Below are positions 55,210-63,377 of a DNA stretch of 64,000 bases, piece by piece. Origin of the DNA: Mycolicibacterium mucogenicum DSM 44124 (GTDB lineage Bacteria; Actinomycetota; Actinomycetes; Mycobacteriales; Mycobacteriaceae). Within the stretch, counting starts at the first letter, position 1; each line of letters opens with the position of its first letter. The stretch lies in NCBI RefSeq assembly GCF_005670685.2, contig NZ_CP062008.1, forward strand, positions 4,898,001-4,962,000. Reading direction: 5' to 3'. The notes beneath the pieces are model-generated. The model was given only the letters and a program-made list of their open reading frames with translations, was not told where the DNA came from and ran no database searches. Position numbers and translations under genes: made by a program.

Positions 55210-56567
55210 GACCCCGGTTGATCCTGCGCCGAGGGCGTAAAAGGTCGAGTGGCGTCGTGCGTAGACGCAGGGTCAACGAAGCCCGGCGACACCGACTCGA
55301 CGCGTGCGAAGAACGTGCCGTAGAAGCCGTAAGCCAGCGTCGCGAACGCCCCAATGATGAGCAGCCCGAACATGATCGGATAGTGCGCCATCCATTCGGA
55401 CAGATAGCGGACGCACAGCATCAAACCGACGATGAGGGCCACGCCACCGGCAATCAGCCGCAGCCTCGCATGGGGCGCCGGCCGAACCGGTTCCCGCAGA
55501 GCCGATTCCACCGCCAGGCACAACGCCGCGCCGACGACGAGGTCGACGCCGTAGTGGAAGCCGAAGCCCAACGTCGCGGCCAAAGTGCCCACCAGCCAAC
55601 AAGTGCCACCGACGCGCAACCACCGCGGGCCGGACCGCGAATGGATGAACACGGCCAGCGCCCACGCCGTGTGCAGTGACGGCATGCAGTTGCGCGGTGT
55701 CGATGTGTCGAACGCGATGGGCACCGCCGTCCCGTCGACGGGTGGCAGCAGGGCCGGCCAGAAGTCTCCGACCTGGAATCCGCCACCGGCCGAGCCGAAG
55801 GCGTAGGTCGGCCCCACCAACGGGAACATCAGGTAGATCAGCGGGCCGACCAGGCCCAGCACCAGGAAGGTCCGCACGACGAAGTGCCGCGGCCACCGTC
55901 CACCCGTGGTCACGTTGCGCAGCTGATAGATGGCCACCACGGTCGCGGCAGCGGAAAGTTCGAGATAGACCCAGTGCAGTACGAAGTAGAGCACCGAGTG
56001 GTGCTGGACCAACTGGCCCATCACCCATGACGGCTGCCCGAGGGCGACGTCCGCACGCACCGCGAACTCGTCGAGAACGGTGGGACGGGTCAGAGACGTG
56101 ATCGCCAGCCAGGCGTCTCCGGCCTTGGTGGCGAGCACGAGCAACAGACCGGTGGCGACGCCCTTCAGCGCGGTGTCGCGCTGCGGGCCCGTCCACCGCG
56201 TCAGCGCGAACACGCCGAGGCCGGTGAGCACGACCAGCGCGCCGCTACCCATCGCCGCCGGAAGACCGACGTACTCCCGGCCGACGACAAAGACCACATC
56301 GAGCCCCAGTGCGGCGCCCGCGATCGGCAAACGGTATTCGCGTGGCACCGCGACCAGGGCCACCACCAACGCCGCCCAGGGCACCGTGAACCCCGCCGGA
56401 GTTCCGACGTAATCGCTGATCAGGCGCTCGAGCGGGCCCCGGAATCCGCACAGCATGGCCGTAACCTGCAGCGCGCACATGAACGTCGCGACCAGCGCAA
56501 TGCCGATCGCGACCTTCGTCCGGGGTGGTACACCCTCGTTAAGAAAGGGTGAATGCTCAGTGAACAC
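55206..56567 (-). CDS. PAP2-superfamily membrane phosphatase-like protein
   Basis: 453 residues with about ten membrane helices. Phosphatase motifs: RNCMPSLHTAWALAVF (SLH as motif 2) and FHYGVDLVVGAAL (motif 3, His and Asp); motif 1 KxxxxxxRP is not clear, so activity on lipid phosphates is likely but not sure (inositol phosphosphingolipid synthase-like layout is possible). GTG 56567 with TATCGT (complement of 56574-56579) six bases upstream is a leaderless start. The last 20 residues (FVDPASTHDATRPFTPSAQD and on) are encoded by the family 1 repeat, suggesting that the repeat entered and extended or replaced the tail. Confidence 0.85.
   Translation of the reverse strand: MFTEHSPFLNEGVPPRTKVAIGIALVATFMCALQVTAMLCGFRGPLERLISDYVGTPAGFTVPWAALVVALVAVPREYRLPIAGAALGLDVVFVVGREYVGLPAAMGSGALVVLTGLGVFALTRWTGPQRDTALKGVATGLLLVLATKAGDAWLAITSLTRPTVLDEFAVRADVALGQPSWVMGQLVQHHSVLYFVLHWVYLELSAAATVVAIYQLRNVTTGGRWPRHFVVRTFLVLGLVGPLIYLMFPLVGPTYAFGSAGGGFQVGDFWPALLPPVDGTAVPIAFDTSTPRNCMPSLHTAWALAVFIHSRSGPRWLRVGGTCWLVGTLAATLGFGFHYGVDLVVGAALCLAVESALREPVRPAPHARLRLIAGGVALIVGLMLCVRYLSEWMAHYPIMFGLLIIGAFATLAYGFYGTFFARVESVSPGFVDPASTHDATRPFTPSAQDQPGS
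55217..55277. repeat. 61-base palindromic repeat, family 1, copy inside PAP2 gene
   Basis: GTTGATCCTG at 55217-55226 and CAGGGTCAAC at 55268-55277 form near-complementary ends (one mismatch); GTAAAAGGTCGAGT is in the middle. 40 of 61 positions equal the unit at 16521-16581, without gaps. It lies in the coding 3' end of the PAP2 gene, just past the ramB stop. Confidence 0.7.
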
Positions 56568-56573
56568 GCATAG

Positions 56574-56623
56574 ACGATAGGCCGTCGGCCGCCGCTACCA
56601 GCAATTTGCGACCAATTTGCGAC
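56574..56623. promoter_or_regulatory. PAP2 promoter and tandem 11-base repeat
   Basis: TATCGT (complement of 56574-56579) is the PAP2 -10. CAATTTGCGAC is repeated head to tail at 56602-56612 and 56613-56623, one helical turn apart, between the divergent PAP2 and AhpD-like genes. The repeat resembles RamB halves (TTTGCGA). Candidate operator. Confidence 0.45.
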
Positions 56624-56667
56624 TTGGCGACGTCACCCCATGGCTCGACCCTACGACCGCCCTGCCT

Positions 56668-57234
56668 GTGCCAGACTCGGGAATTGTGAACAGCATCGAG
56701 CCGGCCCGCATCGAACCCGGCGGATTCCGTGAACTGGGCCCGCTCAACTGGGTTATCGCCAAGATCGGCGCCAAGACCATCCGGGCCCCGAGGTTCGCGC
56801 TCTTCAACGTCCTCGGCCAGCATCACCTGCTGTTCCTGACGTTCCTCCCCTACTCCGGCATGCTGCTGGGCCGCAGCAAGCTGGGGCTCAGGGACGCCGA
56901 GCTGGTGATCCTGCGCGTCGCTCATCTGCGCGGCAGCGAGTACGAGCTGCAGCAGCACCGTCGCCTCGCCCGCAGCCGAGGCGTCGACGCCGAGACGCAG
57001 GCCCGCATTTTCGAGGGGCCGGACGCCGAGGGCCTCACCGACCGGCAGCGTGTCCTGATCACCGCGACCGACGAGTTCGTCATCACCCGGTCGGTGTCCG
57101 ACCAGACGTGGAAGTCGCTGGCGGCGTACCTCGATCGCAAGCAGCTCATCGACTTCTGCCTGCTGGCAGCGCAATACGACGGGCTGGCGGCGACCATCGC
57201 CACCCTGCGCGTGCCGCTGGACTTCCCGGACTAG
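56668..57234 (+). CDS. Carboxymuconolactone decarboxylase/AhpD-like protein (Rv0464c type)
   Basis: About 188 residues. CMD-fold signatures: LFNVLGQHHLLFLTFLPYSG, LRDAELVILRVAHLRGSEYE, LQQHRRLARSRG; the AhpD CxxC is absent (GSEYELQQH stands in its place), so a peroxidase-reductant role is unlikely. The start is uncertain: GTG 56668 or 56686 (VNSIEPARIEPGG); a frame from TTG 56617 covers the operator-like repeat. Convergent with the small membrane gene next to lpd. Confidence 0.83.
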   Translation: MPDSGIVNSIEPARIEPGGFRELGPLNWVIAKIGAKTIRAPRFALFNVLGQHHLLFLTFLPYSGMLLGRSKLGLRDAELVILRVAHLRGSEYELQQHRRLARSRGVDAETQARIFEGPDAEGLTDRQRVLITATDEFVITRSVSDQTWKSLAAYLDRKQLIDFCLLAAQYDGLAATIATLRVPLDFPD

Positions 57235-57238
57235 AGCG

Positions 57239-57508
57239 CTACAGGTAGGTGACCCCGAGTACCGCCAGCGTCATCAACACCGGCGCGACGGGCAGGCACC
57301 AGAGGAACGCGGACTTCGCAAAAGCCTTGCGCTCCTGAAACTTTCGAGCGAAAAACACGGCGACGCCGGCCACCACGAAGACCACGGCGGACATCACCAG
57401 CACCCAGAAGCTGATGCTGGTGGTGTCCATCGCAAGCGAGATCGCCAGCAGCCACACCATGTGGCCGACGACCAAACCGCCTATCGCGGCAACGACATTC
57501 GCGCGCAA
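57239..57508 (-). CDS. Small membrane protein (Rv0463 type)
   Basis: 89 residues with three membrane segments (about 4-26, 33-53, 68-88). The only in-frame start near the lpd end is TTG 57508, 7 bases behind the lpd stop, so it is probably coupled to lpd. Unknown function; conserved behind lpdC in mycobacteria. Confidence 0.75.
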   Translation of the reverse strand: MRANVVAAIGGLVVGHMVWLLAISLAMDTTSISFWVLVMSAVVFVVAGVAVFFARKFQERKAFAKSAFLWCLPVAPVLMTLAVLGVTYL

Positions 57509-57515
57509 AACCGAC

Positions 57516-58910
57516 TCAGAAGTTGATCATGTGGCCGGCCAGGCCGTGGATTGCTTCCTGCAGCGCCTCCGACAGCGTCGGGTGGGTGTGCACGTTGCGG
57601 GCCAGTTCGGTGGCGGTCAGGTCCCACTTCTGGGCCAGGGTCAGCTCGGGCAGCAACTCGGAGACGTCCGGACCGATGAGGTGACCACCGAGCAACTCGA
57701 GGTGCTTCTTGTCGGCGATCAGCTTCACGAAACCGGTCGGGTCGGCCAGGCCATGCGCCTTGCCGTTGGCGGTGAACGGGAACTTGGCGACGACGACGTC
57801 GTAGCCCTCGGCCTTGGCCTGCTCCTCGGTGAGACCGAAGCTCGCGACCTGCGGCTGGCAGAACGTGGCGCGCGGCATCATGCGGTAGTCGTCGAAGGTC
57901 AGCGTCTCGGCGCCGGCAATGGTCTCGGCGGCCACCACACCCATCGCCTCGGCCACGTGCGCCAACATCAGCTTGGCGGTCACGTCACCGATGGCGTAGA
58001 TGTGCGGCACGTTGGTGCGCATGTGGTCGTCGATCGCGATGGCACCGCGCTCGGTGAGCGCGACACCGGTGGTCTCCAGCCCGTAGCCGTCGACATTGGG
58101 ACCGAAACCGATGGCCTGCAACACCTTGTCAGCCTTGAGCTCCTGGGTGGCGCCGTCTTTGCTCACCAGGACGGTCACATCCGACCCGTTGTCGGTGATG
58201 GACTCGACCTTGGTGCCGGTGAGAATCTTGACGCCCAGCTTCTTGTACTGCTTCTCGATCTCCTTGGAGACCTCGGCGTCCTCGTTGGGCAGCGCGCGCG
58301 GCAGGAACTCGACGATGGTGACGTCGACGCCGTAGTTCTTCAGCACGTACGCGAACTCCATGCCGATGGCGCCCGCACCGGCGATGATGATCGAGCCGGG
58401 CAGCTCCCGCGTCATGATCTGCTTCTCGTAGGTGACGACGTTCTCGCTCAGCGAGGTGCCGGGCACCAGCCGCACCGACGAACCGGTGGCGATGATCGCG
58501 TTGTCGAAGGTGAGGTCCTCGGTACCACCGGCGTTGAGCGCGACGCGCATCGAGCTCGGGCCGGTGAAGGTGCCGTAGCCCTCCAGCTCGGTGATCTTGT
58601 TCTTCTTCATCAGGAAGTGCACGCCCGCGACGCGACCCTCGGCGACCTTGCGGCTGCGGTCGAATGCCGCGCCGAAGTCGAAGCTGGCCTCGCCGCTGAT
58701 GCCGAAGGTCTTGGCTTCTTTGTTGAAGATGTGGGCCAGCTCCGCATTGCGCAACAGGGCCTTGGATGGGATGCATCCCACGTTGAGACAGACGCCGCCC
58801 CAGTACTTCGGTTCGACGATGGCGGTGGTCAGCCCCAGCTGGGCTGCGCGAATTGCGGCGACATATCCGCCGGGACCGGCTCCGAGAACGACGACGTCAT
58901 AGTGAGTCAC
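57516..58910 (-). CDS. lpd: Dihydrolipoamide dehydrogenase
   Basis: 464 residues, the length of mycobacterial LpdC. FAD loop [20 protein letters not shown], redox pair Cys41/Cys46 in [16 protein letters not shown] loop [17 protein letters not shown], and the His-Glu pair [12 protein letters not shown] at the dimer interface. E3 of pyruvate and 2-oxoacid dehydrogenases, and part of the peroxidase complex with AhpD and AhpC in mycobacteria. GTG 58910 is chosen over 58916 because TATAAG ends eight bases before it. The small membrane gene follows. Confidence 0.98.
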   Translation of the reverse strand: MTHYDVVVLGAGPGGYVAAIRAAQLGLTTAIVEPKYWGGVCLNVGCIPSKALLRNAELAHIFNKEAKTFGISGEASFDFGAAFDRSRKVAEGRVAGVHFLMKKNKITELEGYGTFTGPSSMRVALNAGGTEDLTFDNAIIATGSSVRLVPGTSLSENVVTYEKQIMTRELPGSIIIAGAGAIGMEFAYVLKNYGVDVTIVEFLPRALPNEDAEVSKEIEKQYKKLGVKILTGTKVESITDNGSDVTVLVSKDGATQELKADKVLQAIGFGPNVDGYGLETTGVALTERGAIAIDDHMRTNVPHIYAIGDVTAKLMLAHVAEAMGVVAAETIAGAETLTFDDYRMMPRATFCQPQVASFGLTEEQAKAEGYDVVVAKFPFTANGKAHGLADPTGFVKLIADKKHLELLGGHLIGPDVSELLPELTLAQKWDLTATELARNVHTHPTLSEALQEAIHGLAGHMINF

Positions 58911-58918
58911 ATGCACAC

Positions 58919-58924
58919 CTTATA
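58919..58924 (-). promoter_or_regulatory. lpd -10 box
   Basis: TATAAG on the minus strand, 8 bases before GTG 58910; transcription would begin at or near the start codon. No convincing -35 at the usual distance. Confidence 0.55.
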
Positions 58925-59014
58925 GGCGCGGCGACGTCGAGAGTCGGGAGACCGATTCAACTGCGAGAAACCGGGTATTCGGCGGGGACCTTCGCCAGAA
59001 AGGGTCGCCGCCCC

Positions 59015-59878
59015 GTGTCCAATTCGCTGATGCCGCACTTCGATGATGTGCAGGCACACTACGACCTGTCCGACGAGTTCTTCCGGCTGTTCCTCGATCC
59101 GACGCAGACCTACAGCTGCGCGTATTTCGTGCGCGACGACATGACGCTGCAGGAAGCCCAGCTGGCGAAGATCGACCTGGCGCTGAGCAAGCTCGGACTG
59201 CTGCCGGGGATGAAGTTGCTGGACATCGGCTGCGGATGGGGCTCGACGATGCTGCGCGCCGTCGAACGGTACGACGTCGATGTGGTCGGCCTGACGCTGT
59301 CGAGGAACCAGGCGGCCCATGTCCAGCGCGCCTTCGGCCGGATGAACACCGCACGCAGCCGCGAGGTCCGGCTGCAGGGCTGGGAACAGTTCGACGAACC
59401 CGTCGACCGGATCGTGTCGATCGGCGCCTTCGAGCATTTCGGACCCGACCGCTATCCGGAGTTCTTCCGGCGGACGTATGCGGCAATGCCACCAGGCGGC
59501 GTTATGCTGCTGCACACCATCTGCGGTTTCGACTTCCGGGACGCCAAGGAACTCGGCATCCCGCTGACCTTCGAATTCGCCCGCTTCGTCAAGTTCCTGC
59601 TGACGGACATCTTCCCGGGCGGCCGGTTGCCGATCATCTCCGTGGTGGAGGAGCTCGCGACCGCAGCCGGATACACCGTCACCCGGAAACACTCGCTGCA
59701 GCCGCACTACGCCACGACCCTCGACATCTGGGCGCAGAACTTGGCGGCGCATCGGGACGAGGCCATCAGAATCCAGTCCCGGGAAATCTATGACCGCTAT
59801 CAGAAGTACCTGACCGGTTGTGCCGAGCTGTTTCGCAACAAGCAGGCCGACGTCGTCCAGTTCACCTTGCACAAGTAG
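59015..59878 (+). CDS. Cyclopropane/mycolic acid synthase-like SAM methyltransferase A
   Basis: 287 residues. [20 protein letters not shown] (SAM loop), [32 protein letters not shown], then FGPDRYPEFF and YQKYLTGCAELFRNKQADVV. All features of the CmaA/MmaA/UmaA group are present; the exact product (cyclopropane, methoxy/keto precursor or other) cannot be read from this. GTG 59015 has AGAAAGGG upstream; the open frame runs back into lpd. Divergent from lpd, six bases ahead of a second paralogue. In M. tuberculosis I recall other genes at this place. Confidence 0.92.
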   Translation: MSNSLMPHFDDVQAHYDLSDEFFRLFLDPTQTYSCAYFVRDDMTLQEAQLAKIDLALSKLGLLPGMKLLDIGCGWGSTMLRAVERYDVDVVGLTLSRNQAAHVQRAFGRMNTARSREVRLQGWEQFDEPVDRIVSIGAFEHFGPDRYPEFFRRTYAAMPPGGVMLLHTICGFDFRDAKELGIPLTFEFARFVKFLLTDIFPGGRLPIISVVEELATAAGYTVTRKHSLQPHYATTLDIWAQNLAAHRDEAIRIQSREIYDRYQKYLTGCAELFRNKQADVVQFTLHK

Positions 59879-59884
59879 GTCACG

Positions 59885-60769
59885 ATGAACGAAACCACGC
59901 CCTCCGCAACGCAATTGCAGCCGCATTTCGACGACATCCAGGCGCACTACGACATCTCCGACGACTTCTTCGGCCTGTTCCAGGACCCCAGCCGCACCTA
60001 CAGCTGCGCGTATTTCGAGCCGCCGGGTCTGAGCCTCGAAGACGCGCAGATGGCGAAGATCGATCTGAATCTCGGCAAGCTCGACCTGCAACCGGGCATG
60101 ACGCTGCTGGACATCGGTTGCGGCTGGGGCGCGACCGTGCGCCGCGCCGTCGAGCAGTACGACGTCAACGTCATCGGCCTGACGTTGTCGAAGAATCAGT
60201 TCGCGTACACCAAGCGCCTGCTCGACGGCATCGACTCGACGCGTACCCGGGAGCTGCAACTGCACGGCTGGGAGCAGTTCCACCGGCCGGTGGACCGGAT
60301 CGTGTCCATCGAGGCCTTCGAGCACTTCGGGTTCGACCGCTACGACGACTTCTTCAAGAACTGCTTCGACATCCTGCCCTCAGGCGGCCGGATGGTGATC
60401 CAGAGCAGCACCGGATACCACCCCTACGACCTGAATCGCCGGGGCAAGGCGCTGACGTTCGAGACCGCGCGCTTCATCAAATTCATGGTCACCGAGATCT
60501 TTCCGGGTGGACGGATCCCGACCGCCGACATGATGGTCGAGCACGGCAGGAAAGCCGGGTTCGAGGTGACCGAATGCCTGTCGCTGCGCCCGCATTACAT
60601 CCAGACGCTCGGCATCTGGGCCGACACGTTGCAGGCGCACCGCGAGCAGGCCCTGGCCATCACCTCAGAGGAGGTCTACCAGCGCTACATGCGATACCTG
60701 CGCGGGTGCCTGCACTACTTCAGCGACGAGATGCTCGACGTCAATCTGGTGACCTACGTCAAACCCTGA
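59885..60769 (+). CDS. Cyclopropane/mycolic acid synthase-like SAM methyltransferase B
   Basis: 294 residues. [94 protein letters not shown]. More like the CmaA2/MmaA branch in the SIEAFEHFG and long loop than paralogue A. The start is six bases behind gene A with no separate promoter, so the two are an operon and probably act on the same mycolate precursors. The 3' end overlaps the DUF779 gene by 16 bases. Confidence 0.92.
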   Translation: MNETTPSATQLQPHFDDIQAHYDISDDFFGLFQDPSRTYSCAYFEPPGLSLEDAQMAKIDLNLGKLDLQPGMTLLDIGCGWGATVRRAVEQYDVNVIGLTLSKNQFAYTKRLLDGIDSTRTRELQLHGWEQFHRPVDRIVSIEAFEHFGFDRYDDFFKNCFDILPSGGRMVIQSSTGYHPYDLNRRGKALTFETARFIKFMVTEIFPGGRIPTADMMVEHGRKAGFEVTECLSLRPHYIQTLGIWADTLQAHREQALAITSEEVYQRYMRYLRGCLHYFSDEMLDVNLVTYVKP

Positions 60770-61242
60770 CGCGCAGCGGGCACCGGGCACGCCTCCTCGG
60801 CGTGCTCGACGATCAACGTCCCGTCCCGTACCGGCCGGACGCCCTGCGCGAACTGTGCGCCGGTGACGGGCGGTTGCGCATTGAGCTCGGCGTTCTCCGC
60901 GTCAGTGAACACCCGGCCGCGCGACAGGAAGCGCTTGCCTTCGGGCGCCTCCAGACTGAACCCGCTGCCCCGGCCCGCGACCACGTCGATGATGAGCTGG
61001 GTGTGCTGCCAGGCCTCGAACTGCGGCCCGGAGATCCACACCGGAACGCCGTCGGGGCCGACGTCGAGCACCGCCAGCAGCACGTCCCGGTCCCCGACGA
61101 TGAAGTCGCCGTCGGGGTAACACATCGGCGACGAGCCGTCGCAGCATCCGCCCGACTGGTGAAACATCAAGGGGCCGTGCTGGTTCTGCAGTGCGCGCAG
61201 CAGCTCGGCGGCTTCGGCGGTGATCAGTGCCCGAGATGGCAT
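60754..61242 (-). CDS. DUF779 protein (Rv0459 type)
   Basis: 162 residues. Conserved [20 protein letters not shown] with three Cys (probable metal site) and [23 protein letters not shown]779 genes normally stand beside an aldehyde dehydrogenase and are thought to help it; here no such gene is adjacent. ATG 61242 with TAGGGT (complement of 61249-61254) six bases upstream, leaderless. Divergent from the prolyl oligopeptidase gene. Confidence 0.9.
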   Translation of the reverse strand: MPSRALITAEAAELLRALQNQHGPLMFHQSGGCCDGSSPMCYPDGDFIVGDRDVLLAVLDVGPDGVPVWISGPQFEAWQHTQLIIDVVAGRGSGFSLEAPEGKRFLSRGRVFTDAENAELNAQPPVTGAQFAQGVRPVRDGTLIVEHAEEACPVPAARQGLT

Positions 61243-61248
61243 ACGGCC

Positions 61249-61270
61249 ACCCTACGCCGGGGAGTAAAAA
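61249..61270. promoter_or_regulatory. Divergent leaderless promoters, DUF779 and prolyl oligopeptidase
   Basis: ACCCTA (61249-61254; TAGGGT on minus) is six bases from ATG 61242, and TAAAAA (61265-61270, followed by T) is seven bases from GTG 61278. The gap is only 35 bases. The plus-strand box is A-rich and less canonical. Confidence 0.5.
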
Positions 61271-61277
61271 TGACCAG

Positions 61278-63326
61278 GTGAGTTCTGAATCCGTCGCCCC
61301 GGAAGATCCCGTCGCTCCGCTCGCCCCAGGAGAAGATCCCTACCTCTGGCTCGAGGACGTCACCGGTGACGACGCCCTCGCCTGGGTGCGCGCGCACAAC
61401 GAGCCGACGATCGCCGAATTCGGCGGCGAGCGCTTCGAGCAGATGCGCGCCGACGCCCTCGAGGTGATGGACACCGACGCCCGCATCCCGTACGTCCGCC
61501 GGCGCGGCGAGTTCCTCTACAACTACTGGCGCGACGCGGAGAACCCGCGCGGGCTGTGGCGGCGCACCACGCTGGACAGCTACCGCACCGACGCCCCCGA
61601 GTGGGACGTGCTGATCGACCTGGACAAGCTCGCGGCCGACGAGGACGAGAACTGGGTCTGGGCCGGCGCCGACGTCATCGAGCCGGGCCTGAACCTCGCG
61701 CTGATCGCGTTGTCGCGTGGCGGAGCCGACGCCACCGTCGTGCGCGAGTTCGACATGGAGACAAGGCAGTTCGTCGAGGACGGGTTCAACCTGCCGGAAG
61801 CCAAGTCGAGCGTCTCCTGGGAGACCCCCGACACGGTGTTGGTGGGCACCGATTTCGGGCCGGGCGCCATGACCGAGTCGGGGTACCCCCGGATCGTCAA
61901 GCGGTGGCACCGCGGGCAGCCGGTATCGGAGGCCGTGACGATCTTCGAGGGCGCGGCGTCCGATGTCAGCGTCGGCGCCGGCTACGACAGCACACCGGGT
62001 TTCGAGCGACTGCTGGTGTCGCAGTCCACCGACTTCTTCAACCGCGAACGCTACGAGGTCCGCGGCGACGAGTTGGTCCGCATCGACGTCCCCACCGACG
62101 CCGCGATCTCCATTCACCGCGAATGGCTCCTGATCCGGCCGCGCGCCGAATGGACCGTCGGCGAGACGACGTACGCGGCGGGAACGCTATTGGCCGCGCG
62201 CTATGACGACTACCTCGCCGGAAACCGCGATCTGAGCGTGGTTTTCGAGCCCGACGACCACAGCAGCATGCAGAACTTCGCGTGGACCCGCGACCGGCTG
62301 TTGCTGCAGACGCTGGTGGACGTCATCGGTCACATCGAGCTCGTCACCCCCGGCACGTGGGAGCGCGAGGACATCCCCGGCGTGCCGAAGCACGCCACCA
62401 CGGTCATCGTCGACGTCGACGAGTACGGCGACGAAATCTTCCTGGACTCAAGCGGATTCGACAGCCCGTCGCGTCTGCTCTGGGGTCACGCCGGTGGTGA
62501 GGTCACCGAGATCAAGCGCGCACCGGGATTCTTCGACGCCTCCGAGGTCGAGGTGTCGCAGCATTTCGCTACATCCGCCGACGGTACGCGCATCCCGTAT
62601 TTCGTTGTGGGACAACGCGGTGTCACCGAGCCGCGCAAGACGTTGCTGAGCGGGTACGGCGGCTTCGAGTCGTCGCTGCTGCCCGGCTACGCCGGGGTGC
62701 TCGGCCGGTTGTGGCTGACCAAGGGCGGTACGTACGTCGAGGCCAACATCCGCGGCGGCGGCGAGTACGGGCCGCGCTGGCACACCCAGGCCATGCGCGA
62801 GGGCCGTCACCTCGTCTATGAGGACTTCGCCGCCGTCGCAGCCGATCTGGTGCGCCGCGGCATCACCACCGTCGAACAACTCGCCGCCGAGGGCGGCAGC
62901 AACGGCGGTCTGCTCATGGGCGTCATGCTCACGCGGTATCCGGAGTTGTTCGGCGCGTTGGTGTGCAGCGTGCCGTTGCTCGACATGAAGCGGTATCACC
63001 TGCTGCTCGCCGGCGCGTCGTGGGTGGCCGAGTACGGCGACCCCGACAACCCCGATGACTGGGAGTTCATCTCGAAGTACTCGCCGTACCAGAACATCTC
63101 GGCCGACCGGAAGTACCCGGCGCTGCTGATGACCACGTCGACGCGCGACGACCGGGTACACCCGGGCCATGCGCGGAAGATGACGGCGGCCCTCGAAGCC
63201 GTCGGCCACCGCGTCCACTACTACGAGAACATCGAGGGCGGGCACGGCGGGGCCGCGGACAATTCGCAGGCCGCGTTCAAGGCCGCGCTGGTCTACTCGT
63301 TCCTGGAGCGCACCGTCGGCTCGTGA
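61278..63326 (+). CDS. Prolyl oligopeptidase family serine peptidase (Rv0457c type)
   Basis: 682 residues. N-terminal DPYLWLEDVTGDDALAWVRAH (family entry), a seven-bladed propeller (about 70-420), and a C-terminal alpha/beta hydrolase with GGSNGGLLMGVMLTRYPELF (Ser), DDRVHPGHARKM (Asp) and GGHGGAAD (His). It cleaves short peptides, usually after proline; cytoplasmic. GTG 61278 is the only start fitting the -10. The RGGGEYGPRWH motif is typical of PreP/POP members. Confidence 0.94.
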   Translation: MSSESVAPEDPVAPLAPGEDPYLWLEDVTGDDALAWVRAHNEPTIAEFGGERFEQMRADALEVMDTDARIPYVRRRGEFLYNYWRDAENPRGLWRRTTLDSYRTDAPEWDVLIDLDKLAADEDENWVWAGADVIEPGLNLALIALSRGGADATVVREFDMETRQFVEDGFNLPEAKSSVSWETPDTVLVGTDFGPGAMTESGYPRIVKRWHRGQPVSEAVTIFEGAASDVSVGAGYDSTPGFERLLVSQSTDFFNRERYEVRGDELVRIDVPTDAAISIHREWLLIRPRAEWTVGETTYAAGTLLAARYDDYLAGNRDLSVVFEPDDHSSMQNFAWTRDRLLLQTLVDVIGHIELVTPGTWEREDIPGVPKHATTVIVDVDEYGDEIFLDSSGFDSPSRLLWGHAGGEVTEIKRAPGFFDASEVEVSQHFATSADGTRIPYFVVGQRGVTEPRKTLLSGYGGFESSLLPGYAGVLGRLWLTKGGTYVEANIRGGGEYGPRWHTQAMREGRHLVYEDFAAVAADLVRRGITTVEQLAAEGGSNGGLLMGVMLTRYPELFGALVCSVPLLDMKRYHLLLAGASWVAEYGDPDNPDDWEFISKYSPYQNISADRKYPALLMTTSTRDDRVHPGHARKMTAALEAVGHRVHYYENIEGGHGGAADNSQAAFKAALVYSFLERTVGS

Positions 63327-63373
63327 TTAGTGCACGATTTTCCGCGCCGGCCGCGGATTTTCGTGCACAAATC
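63325..63373. repeat. 49-base palindrome, family 3, copy 2; terminator-like
   Basis: Outer arms GATTAGTGCACGA and TCGTGCACAAATC pair but for one position; the centre is CCGCGCCGGCCGCGG. 42 of 49 positions equal 43370-43418. It overlaps the prolyl oligopeptidase stop and ends four bases before the stop of the next, convergent gene. Confidence 0.75.
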
Positions 63374-63377
63374 CCGG

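Noticed and set aside
59818..61281. 487-codon plus-strand frame over the second methyltransferase and DUF779
   Set aside because: It runs in another frame through two recognised genes and has no domain features.
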